Assembly: GCF_009765445.1 (NCBI RefSeq)
Contig: NZ_WHOY01000031.1
Span: 1,445,007-1,509,006 of the forward strand
Length of the DNA: 64,000 nucleotides
Source of the DNA: Pantoea sp. BAV 3049
GTDB lineage: Bacteria > Pseudomonadota > Gammaproteobacteria > Enterobacterales > Enterobacteriaceae
Direction of reading: 5' to 3'
The notes under the pieces are model-generated. The model worked only from the letters and a program-made list of their open reading frames with translations, was not told the DNA's origin and did no database searches. Position 1 is the first letter of the stretch; each line of letters begins with the position of its first letter. Made by a program: the position numbers and the translations under genes. Positions 1 through 10,296 of this stretch are shown here, piece after piece.

Positions 1-10
1 ATTCAGAAAA

Positions 11-35
11 GGCCAGCTTTCGAGCTGGCCTTTTT
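11..35 (+). terminator. Rho-independent terminator of an upstream transcript
   Basis: An 8-bp perfect stem (GGCCAGCT / AGCTGGCC) closes a TTCG tetraloop and is followed by TTTTT. It has to end a plus-strand transcript that starts outside the window. In E. coli a tRNA cluster lies upstream of this region, but nothing here identifies the gene. Confidence 0.8.
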
Positions 36-108
36 GCATCTGTAGCCTAAGAGGATGAGGACCTCCGAAGGAGGTTTGAGCCGTACGGCAACCAGGGAAG
101 GGACGCTT

Positions 109-221
109 TGTCTCATTTAAGAGACAGCTAACATTATGATTTATAATGAACTTACTTAACTATGCGCTGATTGTCTCCAGATGGCGACGCACAGTAAAGG
201 GAATGTTGCAGATTAGCGACG
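109..221 (+). promoter_or_regulatory. Three GlrR (QseF)-type enhancer sites upstream of glmZ
   Basis: A perfect TGTC-N10-GACA dyad lies at 109-126. TGTC-N10-GACG lies at 172-189 and TGTT-N10-GACG at 204-221. This is the known recognition pattern of GlrR, the sigma54 activator of glmY/glmZ in enterobacteria. The sites start 63 and 32 bp apart, close to whole helical turns, so they face the same side of the DNA. They sit about 115-230 bp before the glmZ start, a typical enhancer distance. Binding itself is inferred. Confidence 0.8.
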
Positions 222-268
222 GTGCTGCAAAGAGAGACGCAAAAAATATTCCTGTTAAAGCATCTGTT

Positions 269-304
269 TATCAATAAGTTAAATATATTTTTATCAACCA
301 ATTC
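269..304 (+). promoter_or_regulatory. IHF binding site(s) between GlrR sites and glmZ promoter
   Basis: TATCAATAAGTTA at 269-281 matches the IHF consensus WATCAANNNNTTR exactly. TATCAACCAATTC at 292-304 misses it only at the last base. The position between enhancer and promoter fits DNA bending that brings GlrR to sigma54 polymerase. Confidence 0.7.
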
Positions 305-330
305 TGACCTGGCACGGCTTATGCAATAAT
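302..330 (+). promoter_or_regulatory. Overlapping sigma54 and sigma70 promoters of glmZ
   Basis: TGGCAC at 310-315, five bases, then ATGCA at 321-325 gives a sigma54 -24/-12 element, with GC about 13 bp before the RNA start at 337. On the same DNA, TTCTGA (302-307), 17 bp and AATAAT (325-330) form a sigma70 promoter with the same start. Overlapping promoters of this kind are known for glmZ or glmY in several enterobacteria. Confidence 0.8.
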
Positions 331-336
331 AACCAT

Positions 337-540
337 GTAGATGCTCATTCCACTCCTTATGTTTGCTAACGCTTCATAAACCCGGGAATGATGCAGAGCC
401 CTTTACGATACCTGTTGTCCACCCACCACTATCGTCGCAAGACCTTAATGGGACCAGGACACTACGTTGAGTCAGGTATCAGCCAAATTGTCTTACCGAC
501 CTGATCTTTTACACCTGCCGGACTGGCAGGTGTTTTTTTT
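337..540 (+). ncRNA. glmZ: GlmZ small regulatory RNA
   Basis: The RNA begins with the conserved 5' end GTAGATGCTCATTCC and contains the conserved segment from CATAAAC through GGAATGATGCAGAGCC (roughly 376-400), which includes the glmS-pairing and processing area known in E. coli GlmZ. It ends in a GC-rich hairpin (ACACCTGCC / GGCAGGTGT) with a run of eight or more T at 511-540. At about 204 nt it is close to the 207 nt of E. coli GlmZ, and it lies next to hemY as in E. coli. By family knowledge GlmZ, with Hfq, activates glmS mRNA translation and so amino-sugar supply, and is degraded through RapZ/RNase E unless GlmY is abundant. Identity rests on remembered homology and synteny. Confidence 0.93.
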
Positions 541-561
541 TGCCCCGACCTTAAATCAGGC

Positions 562-589
562 AAAAAAAAGCCGGGTAATTAACCCGGCT
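562..589 (-). terminator. Terminator of the hemCDXY operon
   Basis: On the minus strand AGCCGGGT / ACCCGGCT form an 8-bp stem with a 5-nt loop (569-589), followed by eight T (complement of 562-569). It lies about 20 bp after the hemY stop codon. Confidence 0.9.
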
Positions 590-608
590 CGTAACAGATG
601 CTTTGACG

Positions 609-1799
609 CTAAGGCGTATTCTTCAGCGTCAGCAGCAGGCCGTCCCGACGCATTTCCGCCGCTTCTTCCGGCTTGTGCTGACGATCAAGCGTATCGGCCA
701 GCCAGGCGTAGTCAAACGCATCAGGACGCTGCTTCAGCGCTTCCCTGAAGGCTTCGCTGGCTTGCTCCCACTCGCCATGCTTCATCAGTAGCTGGCCCAG
801 CGTGCTGTGCAGCAGAGGCGTGGCACCGTGCTGCTTGATCTGCTGACGCAGCGCTTTTTCCAGCTGCTCGGGGTTGCCGGTTTTCAGCCGCGGCATCAGC
901 AGCACCAGACGCTCGTCGTAATTGCGCTTCAGTCCATCCAGCACGATTTGCTGCGCCGTTTCATGGTCATCACAGACGATCAGGTGGTCAGCCATCGCCA
1001 CCTGCAGCGCCGTTTCATGGCGGGTTTTACGGCTCTGGTTTTGCCACCAGCGCTTCAGACCTTCGCTGCCCTGATCGGCCATCGCCTGATTCATTAATCC
1101 CAGCCAGGCTTCCTGCTGCAGCGCCAGGCGATGGGTATCGTCAGACACCTGGGCTTTCTCCATCGCTGGCAGAATATCCAGCAATGAGCCCCAGGCACCG
1201 GTGCGTACGTAAGCCTGTTCAGCCAGGCGCAGTACTTCCGGATGGCGCGGAGCCACTTCCAGCAGACGATCGACACCGCCACGCGCGGCATGGTCTTCAT
1301 TCCGGGCCAGTTGAATGCGCACACGGGTGATCTCTACCGGTAGCTGATCGTTACCAGCCAGCTCAGTCGCTCTTTCGAGGTGCTGATTGGCACGGATCTC
1401 ATCACCGCGCTGTTGCGCAGCCTCAGTGGCCAGCAGGTAGTTCACCACCGGCTGTTCGGCATGGTCAGCATTACGCGACAGCAGTTTTTCCGCCTGGCGG
1501 TGATCGCCTTCGGCCAGCTTCATCAGCGCTGCATTGGTCTGCTTGCGGGCGCGATTGCCTTTGCGGCCTCTGAACCAGCCGCGCGTTCTGGCCCCGGTGC
1601 GGAATAACCGACGCAGCAGCCACTCCACAAACAGGATCACAATCAGCGAAAGGATCAGCACGATCGTCAGGCCGGTGACGCTGGTTTCAATATTCCAGTT
1701 ATCAGTCTGGATCAGGACGTAACCCTGGTGACCGGCCAGCATCGGGCCGAGCACCACACCGGCCATCAGTAACAGAAAGAGTATCAGAACCTTGAGCAT
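609..1799 (-). CDS. hemY: HemY, heme-operon inner-membrane TPR protein
   Basis: This 396-residue protein matches E. coli HemY (398 aa). It has two N-terminal membrane segments (about residues 2-22 and 43-60), then an Arg-rich cytosolic turn and a long helical TPR-like region to the C-terminus. HemY is the last gene of the enteric hemCDXY operon. Its biochemical role is not settled; it is associated with late heme synthesis and should not be confused with Bacillus HemY, a protoporphyrinogen oxidase. The start follows hemX by 2 bp, so translational coupling is likely. No anomalies seen. Confidence 0.95.
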   Translation of the reverse strand: MLKVLILFLLLMAGVVLGPMLAGHQGYVLIQTDNWNIETSVTGLTIVLILSLIVILFVEWLLRRLFRTGARTRGWFRGRKGNRARKQTNAALMKLAEGDHRQAEKLLSRNADHAEQPVVNYLLATEAAQQRGDEIRANQHLERATELAGNDQLPVEITRVRIQLARNEDHAARGGVDRLLEVAPRHPEVLRLAEQAYVRTGAWGSLLDILPAMEKAQVSDDTHRLALQQEAWLGLMNQAMADQGSEGLKRWWQNQSRKTRHETALQVAMADHLIVCDDHETAQQIVLDGLKRNYDERLVLLMPRLKTGNPEQLEKALRQQIKQHGATPLLHSTLGQLLMKHGEWEQASEAFREALKQRPDAFDYAWLADTLDRQHKPEEAAEMRRDGLLLTLKNTP

Positions 1800-1801
1800 G
1801 C

Positions 1802-2932
1802 TTATTCTCCCTGCTGCTGTTGCCCGGTGCCGGGCTGGGCCAGCAGGTTTCGCACGCGCGTTTGCATCAGTTTATCCAGCAACGGCTGGCTCTGCAGCGC
1901 ATCCGGCACATCCATCGACACGCTCTGCTGGCTCAGTTCATCCAGCTGGCTGAGAAAGGCTTTGGTGGCCGGATCGTTGGTATCGTACCAGGCACGCACC
2001 CAGGCAGAGACCGTGTCGATTGACTGCTTGTAGATCTCGTTCTGGTGGCGGGGAACCGCCTGAGAGGCAATCAGCAGCCGCGAACGGATGTTCTCACGCA
2101 GATAGACTTCCTGGTTTGGTGCCAGCAAAGGCTCTGAAGTGGCGTCGCGGCGGCGGATGGTAATAAAGTCATCCATAAAGTTGTGCCAGCTTTTCACCAG
2201 ATTCTGACGCCATTCGTGCAGCGAAGAGGAGAGTTCGCCACTGTCGGCATCCATCGGGGAATCGTCGCTGTCGTTATCGGCCAGGCGCAGGTTATCCACG
2301 CCGTTGGAGAGCTGGTTCAGCTTGAGGATAATGCCGTCGTAATCGACCTGGCTCACTGCAGACAGCGAGCTGATGTCATTGGTCAGCGCACGACGTACCT
2401 CAATCAGGCTCGGATCGTTCATTTCAGCCAGGCTGTTATCCGCACTTTTCAGCAGTGCGGCAGCAGTGGTGACATCCTGATCGCTCCATAGCTTCCGGCC
2501 AGCCAGTTTCACCAGATAATCGGCCTGAGCCAGAAGCCAGGTATGTGCATCGTTACCGGAAATGGTGGCGACTTTCTCTTTTAACTGGTCAAGCTGCTGG
2601 CTCATGGCGGCCTGCTGCTGACGGGCCGTGTCCAGCGCGCTGGTCTGCGTGGTCAGCTGCTGCACCAGGGTCTGCTTGTCGCCGACTGACTGCTGCTGAA
2701 GCTCGGACAGCTGGTTCGCCAGTGCCTGATTGGCCGCGGTCAGCTGGTCCGTCTGATGTTTCCCGTTAATATAAAGCCCTACGCCTGAAGCCAGCGCGAT
2801 TGCAATCGCCAGAACAGCCAGCGCCGTGGCGGTATTCCGCGACTTACGGCCTGGTTGTTGTTCTGGTGATGAGCTCTCTACCGCTGGGGTGGTCTCATCA
2901 ACCATGGCAGAGGAATCTTTTTGTTCCGTCAT
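1802..2932 (-). CDS. hemX: HemX, heme-operon membrane protein
   Basis: The 376-residue product is HemX-like over its full length, including the conserved block with [18 protein letters not shown] and the acidic patch [12 protein letters not shown]. An acidic, Ser-rich cytosolic N-terminus precedes one transmembrane helix (about 33-54). A predicted coiled coil (about 60-130, heavy in Gln, Leu and Ala) comes next. An ATG five codons further upstream is in frame, but the family start MTEQ at 2932 is preferred. HemX has no proven enzymatic activity; older annotation as uroporphyrinogen methyltransferase is not supported by any visible SAM motif. It lies 23 bp after hemD. Confidence 0.93.
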   Translation of the reverse strand: MTEQKDSSAMVDETTPAVESSSPEQQPGRKSRNTATALAVLAIAIALASGVGLYINGKHQTDQLTAANQALANQLSELQQQSVGDKQTLVQQLTTQTSALDTARQQQAAMSQQLDQLKEKVATISGNDAHTWLLAQADYLVKLAGRKLWSDQDVTTAAALLKSADNSLAEMNDPSLIEVRRALTNDISSLSAVSQVDYDGIILKLNQLSNGVDNLRLADNDSDDSPMDADSGELSSSLHEWRQNLVKSWHNFMDDFITIRRRDATSEPLLAPNQEVYLRENIRSRLLIASQAVPRHQNEIYKQSIDTVSAWVRAWYDTNDPATKAFLSQLDELSQQSVSMDVPDALQSQPLLDKLMQTRVRNLLAQPGTGQQQQGE

Positions 2933-2955
2933 TGTGGCACATCCCATATTTAAGT

Positions 2956-3696
2956 TTATTGTAACGCCCGCAGCAGCGCGTCGTTATCGGCACCATCGGC
3001 CACCCTGATATCGCGCCAACCCAGTTCCCTGGCGCGGGCAGCCAAACGTTCACTGACGACAACCAGTCGGCAGTGCAGAAGCCATTCCTCACGATCTATA
3101 TCGGGGAACAGCAAATAAAGTTGTTGCAGCATTTCACCGCTGGTGACCACCAGAGTGGTGATACCGCGGTCGCGCCAGCGGCGACCCTCTATTGAACCCT
3201 GATAGTGCTTTGCACAGCGTTGATAGCACTCAACAAACTGTACATTAGCTCCGCGCTGTTGCAAGGTTTCTGCCAGAAGTTCACGTCCGCCATTGCCCCG
3301 CAGGATCAAAGCCTGCTTTCCGGCGACTTTTTGTAACGCAGGTAATTGTATCAGCACTTCGCTGGTTTCACGCTCATGGGGCCAGATAACATCCAGCCCG
3401 CTGGATGCATGCAGGGCCAGCGCAGTGGTGCGACCTATAGCATAATAGTTCAGGTCTGCGGGCCATGCGGCTCCGGCTCGTGTCAGAGCGGGTTGAGCAT
3501 AATGAATGGCGTGCTGCGACAGGAGAAACACCAGATCGCCTTCCTGCAACGATGCGAGCTGGCCGGGCAGGTTGCCCAGCCCTGTTCCCGGTGTGAATTC
3601 GATCAGCGGCATTGACCAGGCAACCTTTCCCGCCTGACGCAAACGGCTGACCAGCTCGTCAGCGGCCGGTTCGGGTCGGGTTACCAGAATGGTCAT
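2956..3696 (-). CDS. hemD: Uroporphyrinogen-III synthase
   Basis: HemD cyclises hydroxymethylbilane to uroporphyrinogen III with inversion of ring D. It is the branch point to heme, siroheme and cobalamin. The 246-residue protein starts with the family N-terminus [15 protein letters not shown] and shows the two-domain layout with YYAIGRTTA in the first half and [12 protein letters not shown] in the second. Length equals E. coli HemD. The ATG overlaps the hemC stop by 4 bp (ATGA), a sign of translational coupling. Confidence 0.96.
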   Translation of the reverse strand: MTILVTRPEPAADELVSRLRQAGKVAWSMPLIEFTPGTGLGNLPGQLASLQEGDLVFLLSQHAIHYAQPALTRAGAAWPADLNYYAIGRTTALALHASSGLDVIWPHERETSEVLIQLPALQKVAGKQALILRGNGGRELLAETLQQRGANVQFVECYQRCAKHYQGSIEGRRWRDRGITTLVVTSGEMLQQLYLLFPDIDREEWLLHCRLVVVSERLAARARELGWRDIRVADGADNDALLRALQ

Positions 3697-4634
3697 TCGG
3701 GAGGATTCCCCTGATAGACTTCGGCCAGAATTTCACGTCCACCGTTGTTCAGCAACTCTTCCGCCAGTGAAATGCCCATTTTCTCAGCATCTGCACGCGG
3801 GCCACGGCGCTCGCCACGGATCATCTCGGTGCCGTCAGGTGAACCGATAAGGCCACGCAGCCACAGCTCATCGCCATTGAGGACCGCATAGCTGCCGATC
3901 GGCACCTGGCAGCCCCCTTCCAGGCGGGTGTTCATTGCGCGCTCGGCTTTAACCCGCACCGAGGTGTCTTCATCATTCAGCGCTTCCAGCAGGGCGATGG
4001 TCTGAGCATCATCAAGACGGCACTCAATTCCCACCGCGCCCTGGCCTACTGCTGGCAGAGACTCCTCGGCTGGCATAGCGTGGCGGATACGATCGGACAG
4101 CCCCAGACGCTTTAACCCGGCGACGGCCAGAATAATGGCATCGTAGTCACCGGCGTCGAGTTTCCCCAGCCGCGTACCGACGTTACCGCGAAGGGAACGG
4201 ATAATCAGATCCGGACGGCGTTCGCTGAGCTGGCACTGGCGGCGCAGGCTGGAGGTGCCCACCACTGCACCCTGTGGCAGGGCATCGACAGAATCGAATT
4301 GAGTAGACACGAAGGCATCAAGCGGATCTTCCCGTTCGCAAATCGTGACCAGCCCCAGCCCTTCCGGGAAGGCTACCGGCACGTCTTTCATCGAATGAAC
4401 GGCAATATCAGCGCGGTCGGACAGCAGCGCCTGCTCCAGTTCTTTGACGAATAAGCCCTTGCCGCCGACCTTGGCCAGCGGGGTATCGAGGATCACATCC
4501 CCTTTGGTCACCATCGGCACCAGCTCAACGCGAAGCCCCGGATGGCAGGCCATCAGGCGTTGTTGAACATAATGTGCCTGCCATAGCGCAAGCGGACTTT
4601 GCCTGGTGGCAATTCTTAAAATTTTGTCTAACAT
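3693..4634 (-). CDS. hemC: Hydroxymethylbilane synthase (porphobilinogen deaminase)
   Basis: HemC joins four porphobilinogen molecules into hydroxymethylbilane. The catalytic Asp84 lies in HSMKDVP, and Cys242, which carries the dipyrromethane cofactor, lies in [10 protein letters not shown]; both have the numbering of the E. coli enzyme. The protein has 313 residues. It is the first gene of hemCDXY and is divergent from cyaA, with 286 bp between the two start codons, the same arrangement as in E. coli. Confidence 0.97.
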   Translation of the reverse strand: MLDKILRIATRQSPLALWQAHYVQQRLMACHPGLRVELVPMVTKGDVILDTPLAKVGGKGLFVKELEQALLSDRADIAVHSMKDVPVAFPEGLGLVTICEREDPLDAFVSTQFDSVDALPQGAVVGTSSLRRQCQLSERRPDLIIRSLRGNVGTRLGKLDAGDYDAIILAVAGLKRLGLSDRIRHAMPAEESLPAVGQGAVGIECRLDDAQTIALLEALNDEDTSVRVKAERAMNTRLEGGCQVPIGSYAVLNGDELWLRGLIGSPDGTEMIRGERRGPRADAEKMGISLAEELLNNGGREILAEVYQGNPPE

Positions 4635-4810
4635 GCTTGTTACCGTTTTTATCGTTCATTGATTATCCTATCATTGATACGGGAATGCTGTCAGTTTCCG
4701 CGGGTTTAAACGGCAGGGAAGAGGCGTGTTGAGGGATCTTAGGGCAGATCGATTGTAAAACGTGCTAAACTGTTAAGTAGCGCAACTTTCTTTACGGTCA
4801 ATCAGCCTGG

Positions 4811-4826
4811 TGTTAGATTGATCACG
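4811..4826 (+). promoter_or_regulatory. CRP site in the cyaA promoter region
   Basis: TGTTA-GATTGA-TCACG follows the CRP pattern TGTGA-N6-TCACA with two mismatches. It closely resembles the E. coli cyaA site (remembered as TGTTAAATTGATCACG), where cAMP-CRP represses cyaA. The rest of the 286-bp hemC-cyaA gap must hold both promoters, but I could not assign their -10/-35 elements with confidence. Confidence 0.75.
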
Positions 4827-4920
4827 TTTCCAGCATTTTTCGCACGACTATTTTTAAATCAAGCGGCGAATTTCGGAAACAGGGTTTTTTGTAAGCACTG
4901 GGATAATCAGGCGAGACGTC

Positions 4921-7476
4921 TTGTACCTCTACATAGAGACACTGAAACAGAGACTGGATGCCATCAACCAGCTGCGCGTCGATCGCGCCCTGGCTGCTAT
5001 GGGACCTGCCTTCCAGCAGGTATACAGTCTGCTGCCAACCTTATTACATTATCATCATCCGCTGATGCCGGGTTATCTTGAAGGTAACGTTCCATATGGC
5101 ATCAGCTTTTACACGCCTGATGAAAACCAGATAAGCTATCTCAATGATTTGGAAGGGAAATCTGGATCAAACGCCGCGATCCCTCCGCAGGGCGAGATGC
5201 CGATTACCGGCGTCTACTCTATGGGCAGCACCTCCTCCGTTGGTCAGAATCTCACCTCGGACCTTGATATCTGGGTCTGCCACCAGTCATGGCTGGATAA
5301 TGAAGAGCGCCTCTGCCTGCAGAAAAAATGCACTCTTCTGCAAAAGTGGTGTGCGGCGATGGGGGTGGAAGTCAGCTTCTTCCTGATCGACGAAAATCGC
5401 TTCCGCCACAACGAAAGTGGCAGTCTGGGCGGCGAAGATTGCGGTTCCACCCAGCATATCCTGTTGCTGGATGAGTTCTACCGCACCGCCGTGCGACTGG
5501 CCGGTAAGCGTATCCTGTGGAACATGGTTCCCGGCGAAGAAGAAGAGCACTATGACGACTACGTCATGTCGCTGTACCAGAAAGGGGTTCTGACGCCGAA
5601 CGAGTGGCTGGATCTGGGAGGGCTGGATACGCTCTCTGCTGAAGAGTATTTCGGGGCCAGTCTGTGGCAGTTGTATAAAAGCATCGACTCGCCCTATAAG
5701 GCCGTGCTGAAAACGCTGCTGCTGGAAGCCTACTCCTGGGAATACCCGTCTACCCGGCTGCTGGCAATGGACATTAAACAGCGCCTGCACGATGGCGAAA
5801 TTGTCTCGTACGGCCTCGACCCGTATTGCATGATGCTGGAAAGAGTGACGCATTACCTCACCAGCATTGATGACCATGCCCGTCTTGACCTGGTGCGCCG
5901 CTGCTTCTATCTGAAGGTCTGCGAAAAACTCTCGGTGGAAACCGAAGAGTCCGGCTGGAGGCGTGAGATCCTCAGCCAGCTGGTCACCGAGTGGGGCTGG
6001 GACGCACAGCGCGTGGAGATTCTGGACAGCCGTGCTGACTGGAAAATCGGGCGAGTGCGTGAAGCACATAACGAATTGCTTGATGCGATGATGCAGAGCT
6101 ATCGTAACCTGATCCGCTTTGCGCGCCGCAATAACCTGAGCGTTAGCGCAAGTCCGCAGGATATTGGTGTATTGACCCGTAAGCTGTATGCGGCCTTCGA
6201 AGCGCTGCCGGGCAAAGTGACGCTGGTCAACCCACAGATCTCGCCTGACCTGTCTGAACAGCATCTGACCTTTATTCACGTGCCGCATGGCCGGGCTAAC
6301 CGTGCCGGCTGGTATTTGTATAACCAGTCGCCGGACATGCAGTCGATCATCAGCCATCAGCCGCTGGAGTATAACCGCTACCTGAACAAGCTGGTGGCCT
6401 GGGCGTGGTTCAACGGCCTGCTGACCAGCAAAACCCGCCTGCATATTAAAGGCAACGAAATCTGCGATCTGGCCAGGTTGCAGGAGCTGGTGGCGGATGT
6501 CTCGCACCACTTCCCGCTGCGCCTGCCATCGCCGACAGCGAAGGCGCTCTACAGCCCGTGTGAAATTCGTCACCTGGCGATTATCGTCAACCTGGAACAC
6601 GATCCGACCGCCGTCTTCCGCAATCAGGTGGTGCATTTTGATTTCCGTAAGCTGGACGTGTTCAGCTTCGGCCAGCAGCAACAGTGCCTGATCGGCAGTA
6701 TCGACCTGTTGTACCGCAACTCGTGGAATGAAGTGCGAACGCTGCATTTCAACGGCGAGCAGGCGATGATTGAAGGGTTGAAGACCATTCTCGGCAAAAT
6801 GCATCAGGATGCGGCTCCGCCAGATTCTGTTGAGGTGTTCTGCTACAGCCAGCATTTGCGTGGGCTGATCCGCACTCGCGTGCAGCAACTGGTGTCAGAA
6901 TGCATCGAGCTGCGCCTTTCGAGTACACGCCAGGAGCCTGGCCGGTTTAAAGCCGTGCGCGTGGCCGGGCAGACCTGGGGCCTGTTCTTTGAACGCCTGA
7001 GCGTGTCGGTGCAGAAACTGGAGAATGCCGTGGAGTTCTACGGAGCCATCTCCAACAACAAGCTGCACGGTTTGTCGATCAAGGTGGAAACCGATCAGGC
7101 GCGCCTGCCAGCAGTGGTGAACGGCTACGCCAGCGAGGGGATTATCCAGTTCTTCTTCGAAGATACTCAGGACGATCACGGTTTTAATATCTACATCCTC
7201 GATGAAACTAACCGGGTAGAGATTTATCACCACTGTGAAGGCAGTAAGGAAGAGCTGGTGCGTGATGTGAGCCGCTTCTACTCATCGTCTCACGATCGTT
7301 TTACCTACGGCTCCAGCTTTATCAACTTCAATCTGCCGCAGTTCTATCAGATTGTGCAGCTGGACGAGCGCTTCCAGGTGATCCCTTTCCGCAGTCAGAC
7401 TCTGGCGCAGTTGTGTGCCACGGTGTCGGATAACGATGCCAACACCGATTACGGTCAGCGCTACCAGATGCACTGA
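4921..7476 (+). CDS. cyaA: Class I adenylate cyclase
   Basis: CyaA makes cAMP for CRP-dependent carbon control. The 851-residue product keeps the N-terminal catalytic region, with MGSTSSVGQ at 101-109 and the metal-binding SDLDIW at 113-118 (Asp114, Asp116). The C-terminal half is the domain regulated by the glucose PTS. Translation starts at TTG (4921), like the known inefficient UUG start of E. coli cyaA, and there is no strong Shine-Dalgarno; both should keep expression low. The last 30 or so residues diverge from E. coli. cyaY does not follow. Confidence 0.96.
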   Translation: MYLYIETLKQRLDAINQLRVDRALAAMGPAFQQVYSLLPTLLHYHHPLMPGYLEGNVPYGISFYTPDENQISYLNDLEGKSGSNAAIPPQGEMPITGVYSMGSTSSVGQNLTSDLDIWVCHQSWLDNEERLCLQKKCTLLQKWCAAMGVEVSFFLIDENRFRHNESGSLGGEDCGSTQHILLLDEFYRTAVRLAGKRILWNMVPGEEEEHYDDYVMSLYQKGVLTPNEWLDLGGLDTLSAEEYFGASLWQLYKSIDSPYKAVLKTLLLEAYSWEYPSTRLLAMDIKQRLHDGEIVSYGLDPYCMMLERVTHYLTSIDDHARLDLVRRCFYLKVCEKLSVETEESGWRREILSQLVTEWGWDAQRVEILDSRADWKIGRVREAHNELLDAMMQSYRNLIRFARRNNLSVSASPQDIGVLTRKLYAAFEALPGKVTLVNPQISPDLSEQHLTFIHVPHGRANRAGWYLYNQSPDMQSIISHQPLEYNRYLNKLVAWAWFNGLLTSKTRLHIKGNEICDLARLQELVADVSHHFPLRLPSPTAKALYSPCEIRHLAIIVNLEHDPTAVFRNQVVHFDFRKLDVFSFGQQQQCLIGSIDLLYRNSWNEVRTLHFNGEQAMIEGLKTILGKMHQDAAPPDSVEVFCYSQHLRGLIRTRVQQLVSECIELRLSSTRQEPGRFKAVRVAGQTWGLFFERLSVSVQKLENAVEFYGAISNNKLHGLSIKVETDQARLPAVVNGYASEGIIQFFFEDTQDDHGFNIYILDETNRVEIYHHCEGSKEELVRDVSRFYSSSHDRFTYGSSFINFNLPQFYQIVQLDERFQVIPFRSQTLAQLCATVSDNDANTDYGQRYQMH

Positions 7477-7640
7477 TGCCACTGTGGCAGGGTCCCGCTC
7501 TGCCGCAGACCATTTCAGGCACTCAGGCGCAGTGCATGCTGTTTCCCTTCTGCGACATTCGATCACCTTTTCCTGTTGCTTTTAGTACTTCACCTGCGAT
7601 GATAGGCAACCAACAGGCATCAATAACGAGCAGAATAAGC

Positions 7641-7826
7641 ATGAACAAAGTGATTTGCCGGATGGCGCTGGTGCTGGCTGTAGCCAGCCTGGTGGGATGC
7701 GGATTGAAAGGGCCTTTGTATTTCCCGCCGCAGGAACAACCGAAGAAACAGACCGCACCGGTAACCAAACCACCGGCCACTGAAGTGCAGCAGTCAACGA
7801 CAACCTCGACAGGCTCGGATGGCTAA
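7641..7826 (+). CDS. lptM: LptM (YifL), LPS-assembly lipoprotein
   Basis: This is a 61-residue lipoprotein. A signal peptide (about 1-19) ends in the lipobox LVGC, with the lipidated Cys at residue 20. The invariant stretch GLKGPLYFPP follows directly, then a Pro/Thr/Ser-rich tail. Family members bind the LptD/LptE outer-membrane translocon and help LptD form its native disulfides. The start at 7641 is chosen because it gives a normal signal peptide; an upstream in-frame ATG at 7476 would add a non-signal segment. The dapF ATG begins 39 bp downstream. Confidence 0.93.
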   Translation: MNKVICRMALVLAVASLVGCGLKGPLYFPPQEQPKKQTAPVTKPPATEVQQSTTTSTGSDG

Positions 7827-7865
7827 CCGGCAGAGTCAACTATGACGCACTCATTGGAGCTAAAA

Positions 7866-8690
7866 ATGCAGTTCTCCAAAATGCACGGTCTGGGCAATGA
7901 CTTTATGGTGGTCGATGCCGTGACGCAAAACGTCTATTTTTCTCCCGAGCTGATCCGTCGTCTGGCGGATCGTCATCTGGGGATCGGCTTCGATCAGCTG
8001 CTGATTGTTGAACCGCCGTACGATCCTGACCTCGATTTTCATTACCGTATCTTTAATGCTGACGGTAGCGAAGTGGCCCAGTGTGGCAATGGCGCGCGCT
8101 GTTTCGCCCGCTTTGTCCGCCTGAAAGGGCTGACCAATAAAAGCGATATCCGCGTCAGTACCCAGACCGGGCGCATGGTGCTCAGCGTGAGCCAGGATGA
8201 ACTGGTGTGCGTGAACATGGGCGAGCCGAATTTCGAACCGCAGCAGGTGCCGTTCCGCGCCAACAAAGCTGAAAACCTCTATCTGATGCGTGCCGCTGAA
8301 CAGACGGTGATGTGTGGTGTGGTTTCGATGGGCAATCCGCACTGCGTGCTGCAGGTGGACAGCGTGAAAACCGCGCTGGTGGAATCGCTCGGTCCGGTGC
8401 TGGAAAGCCACGAGCGCTTCCCGGAGCGGGTAAACGTTGGTTTTATGGAAGTTGTCAGTCGCGAGCACATCCGCCTGCGCGTGTATGAGCGCGGAGCGGG
8501 TGAAACGCAAGCCTGTGGCAGCGGAGCCTGCGCCGCCGTGGCGGTTGGCATTCAGCAGACGCTGCTGGCGGAAAAAGTGCGCGTCGATCTGCCTGGCGGC
8601 AGCTTAAACATTGCCTGGAAAGGTCCGGGTCACTCGCTGTATATGACCGGTCCTGCCACTCACGTTTATGACGGATTTATTCATTTATGA
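7866..8690 (+). CDS. dapF: Diaminopimelate epimerase
   Basis: DapF converts LL- to meso-diaminopimelate for lysine and peptidoglycan. It has 274 residues, as in E. coli. The two catalytic cysteines lie in AQCGNGARC (Cys73) and [10 protein letters not shown] (about 217). The start MQFSKMHG at 7866 has a good ribosome site (GGAGCTAAAA before ATG); an in-frame ATG at 7842 would add eight residues absent from the family. The stop overlaps the yigA start (ATGA). Confidence 0.97.
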   Translation: MQFSKMHGLGNDFMVVDAVTQNVYFSPELIRRLADRHLGIGFDQLLIVEPPYDPDLDFHYRIFNADGSEVAQCGNGARCFARFVRLKGLTNKSDIRVSTQTGRMVLSVSQDELVCVNMGEPNFEPQQVPFRANKAENLYLMRAAEQTVMCGVVSMGNPHCVLQVDSVKTALVESLGPVLESHERFPERVNVGFMEVVSREHIRLRVYERGAGETQACGSGACAAVAVGIQQTLLAEKVRVDLPGGSLNIAWKGPGHSLYMTGPATHVYDGFIHL

Positions 8691-9391
8691 AAAATGTCGG
8701 AGAACTCCAGGCGGAAAACGTCCTGCTGGACGATCGTGCAGTCAGCGATTACCTGCTGCAAAATCCGGACTTCTTTATCCGCAATGCCCGCCAGGTTGAA
8801 CAAATGCTGGTGCCGCATCCGGTACGCGGAACCGTTTCGCTGGTGGAGTGGCAGCTGGGTCGTCAGCGTAACCATATCAGCCAGCTGGAAGAAGAGATTA
8901 CCCTGCTGATGGAGCAGGCCAGCGCTAACCAGCAGCTGTTCGACCGTCTGCTGACGCTGCAGGCCCGCCTTGCCTCCGCTTCCAGCCTGCATGACATGCT
9001 GAATCGCCTGCATCGCTGGGCGCGTGAGCTGGGGCTGGCCGGTGCTAACGTGCGGCTGTTCAGCGAGAAGTGGCGCATTGGCGCGCCTTCCGACTTCACG
9101 CAGCTGGCGCTGCCGCGTCAGGCCTTCGAATCCATCCGCATTCAGCGCCTGGGCAAACAGCATCACTATCTTGGCAGCCTGAACGGCCCCGAGTTGCTGC
9201 TGCTGTTGCCCCAGGCGAAAGCCATCGGCTCGGTTGCCATGTCGCTGATGGGCGAGCAGGGCGACCTCGGCGTGTTGATCTTCAGCAGCCGTGATAACCA
9301 GCATTACCAGTCCGGAATGGGCACGGTGCTGCTCCAGCATCTGTCACAAATGCTGCCGGAGCTGCTGCTGCGCTGGGTTGAACGCGCATGA
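8687..9391 (+). CDS. yigA: DUF484 protein YigA
   Basis: A 234-residue cytosolic protein of the DUF484 family, which has a GAF-like fold. The N-terminal half carries the conserved YLLQNPDFF and [12 protein letters not shown] segments followed by a helical stretch; the second half is the GAF-like part, ending in [16 protein letters not shown]. Function is unknown; the gene is almost always found between dapF and xerC. It overlaps both neighbours by 4 bp, so the series is probably translated as one unit. Confidence 0.93.
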   Translation: MKNVGELQAENVLLDDRAVSDYLLQNPDFFIRNARQVEQMLVPHPVRGTVSLVEWQLGRQRNHISQLEEEITLLMEQASANQQLFDRLLTLQARLASASSLHDMLNRLHRWARELGLAGANVRLFSEKWRIGAPSDFTQLALPRQAFESIRIQRLGKQHHYLGSLNGPELLLLLPQAKAIGSVAMSLMGEQGDLGVLIFSSRDNQHYQSGMGTVLLQHLSQMLPELLLRWVERA

Positions 9392-10296
9392 ATGGCGGCT
9401 CCCCTCTACAGTCTGCCGTAGAGGGCTTTCTGCGTTATCTGAAGGTGGAGCGCCAGCTCAGCCCGCTGACCCAGACCAGTTACCAACGTCAGCTGACCGC
9501 CTGTATCACCCTGCTGGATGAAATGAAGCTCAGCAGTTGGGAGAAGCTGGATGCGGCACAGGTTCGTTCGCTGGCCGCCCGCAGCCGCCGTGCCGGGTTA
9601 AAACCCGCCAGCCTGGCACTGCGCCTCTCTGCTTTACGCAGCTTTCTGGACTGGCAAATCAGCCAGGGCAGGCTGAAGGCTAACCCGGCTAAGGGCGTCG
9701 CCACTCCGCGTGCACCGCGCCATTTACCGAAAAATATTGATGTCGATGAAGTTGATCGTCTGCTGGAGATCGACCTGAACGATCCGCTGGCAGTGCGTGA
9801 CCGGGCAATGCTGGAAATCATGTACGGTGCCGGTCTTCGTCTGTCGGAGCTGGTTGGCATTGATACCGGCCATCTCGATATGGCCTCCGGCGAAGTGTGG
9901 GTGATCGGTAAAGGCAGCAAAGAGCGACGCCTTCCGGTTGGTCGCACGGCGGTGCTGTGGCTGGAGCACTGGCTGGAAATGCGCGAGCTGTTTGCGCCGG
10001 AAGACAATGCGGTGTTTCTGTCGAAGCAGGGAAAACGCATCTCGGCCCGCAACGTGCAGAAACGTTTTGCCGAGTGGGGCGTGAAGCAGGGCGTCTCCAG
10101 CCATATTCATCCGCACAAGCTGCGCCACTCCTTTGCCACTCATATGCTGGAATCCAGTGGCGACTTGCGTGCGGTGCAGGAGCTGCTGGGTCACGCTAAC
10201 CTCAGCACCACGCAAATCTATACCCATCTTGACTTCCAACACCTGGCGTCGGTTTACGATGCCGCCCATCCCCGTGCCAAACGAGGAAAATCCTGA
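9388..10296 (+). CDS. xerC: Tyrosine recombinase XerC
   Basis: XerC, with XerD and FtsK, resolves chromosome dimers at dif. The 302-residue protein has the N-terminal SAM-like core-binding domain (about 8-100) and the catalytic domain with all active-site residues: Arg151, Lys175, His243, Arg246, His269 and the nucleophile Tyr278. It belongs to the housekeeping locus and is not an integrase of a mobile element. Its stop codon shares one base with the yigB start. Confidence 0.97.
   Translation: MNGGSPLQSAVEGFLRYLKVERQLSPLTQTSYQRQLTACITLLDEMKLSSWEKLDAAQVRSLAARSRRAGLKPASLALRLSALRSFLDWQISQGRLKANPAKGVATPRAPRHLPKNIDVDEVDRLLEIDLNDPLAVRDRAMLEIMYGAGLRLSELVGIDTGHLDMASGEVWVIGKGSKERRLPVGRTAVLWLEHWLEMRELFAPEDNAVFLSKQGKRISARNVQKRFAEWGVKQGVSSHIHPHKLRHSFATHMLESSGDLRAVQELLGHANLSTTQIYTHLDFQHLASVYDAAHPRAKRGKS

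Noticed and set aside
61-75. ACCTCC-GAA-GGAGGT hairpin upstream of glmZ as a terminator
   Set aside because: Short stem with no T tract, and it lies downstream of a better terminator; may be incidental.
467-748. Plus-strand ORF of 93 codons overlapping the glmZ 3' end and hemY
   Set aside because: It starts inside a conserved small RNA, crosses its terminator and then runs antisense to hemY; no ribosome site or family resemblance.
5287-6888. 533-codon ORF antisense to cyaA
   Set aside because: Long open antisense frames are common opposite GC-rich genes. The composition (His, Gln, Arg) is that of a shadow frame and cyaA is intact.
7484-7504. GGCAG / CTGCC stem after cyaA as a terminator
   Set aside because: Weak stem with no T tract; not enough to call.
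7860-8510. 216-codon ORF antisense to dapF
   Set aside because: Shadow of dapF, with no start signals and no recognisable family.
9388-10296. XerC considered as a sign of an integrated element
   Set aside because: All neighbours are the standard dapF-yigA-xerC-yigB-uvrD housekeeping order; no attachment repeats or phage genes are seen.
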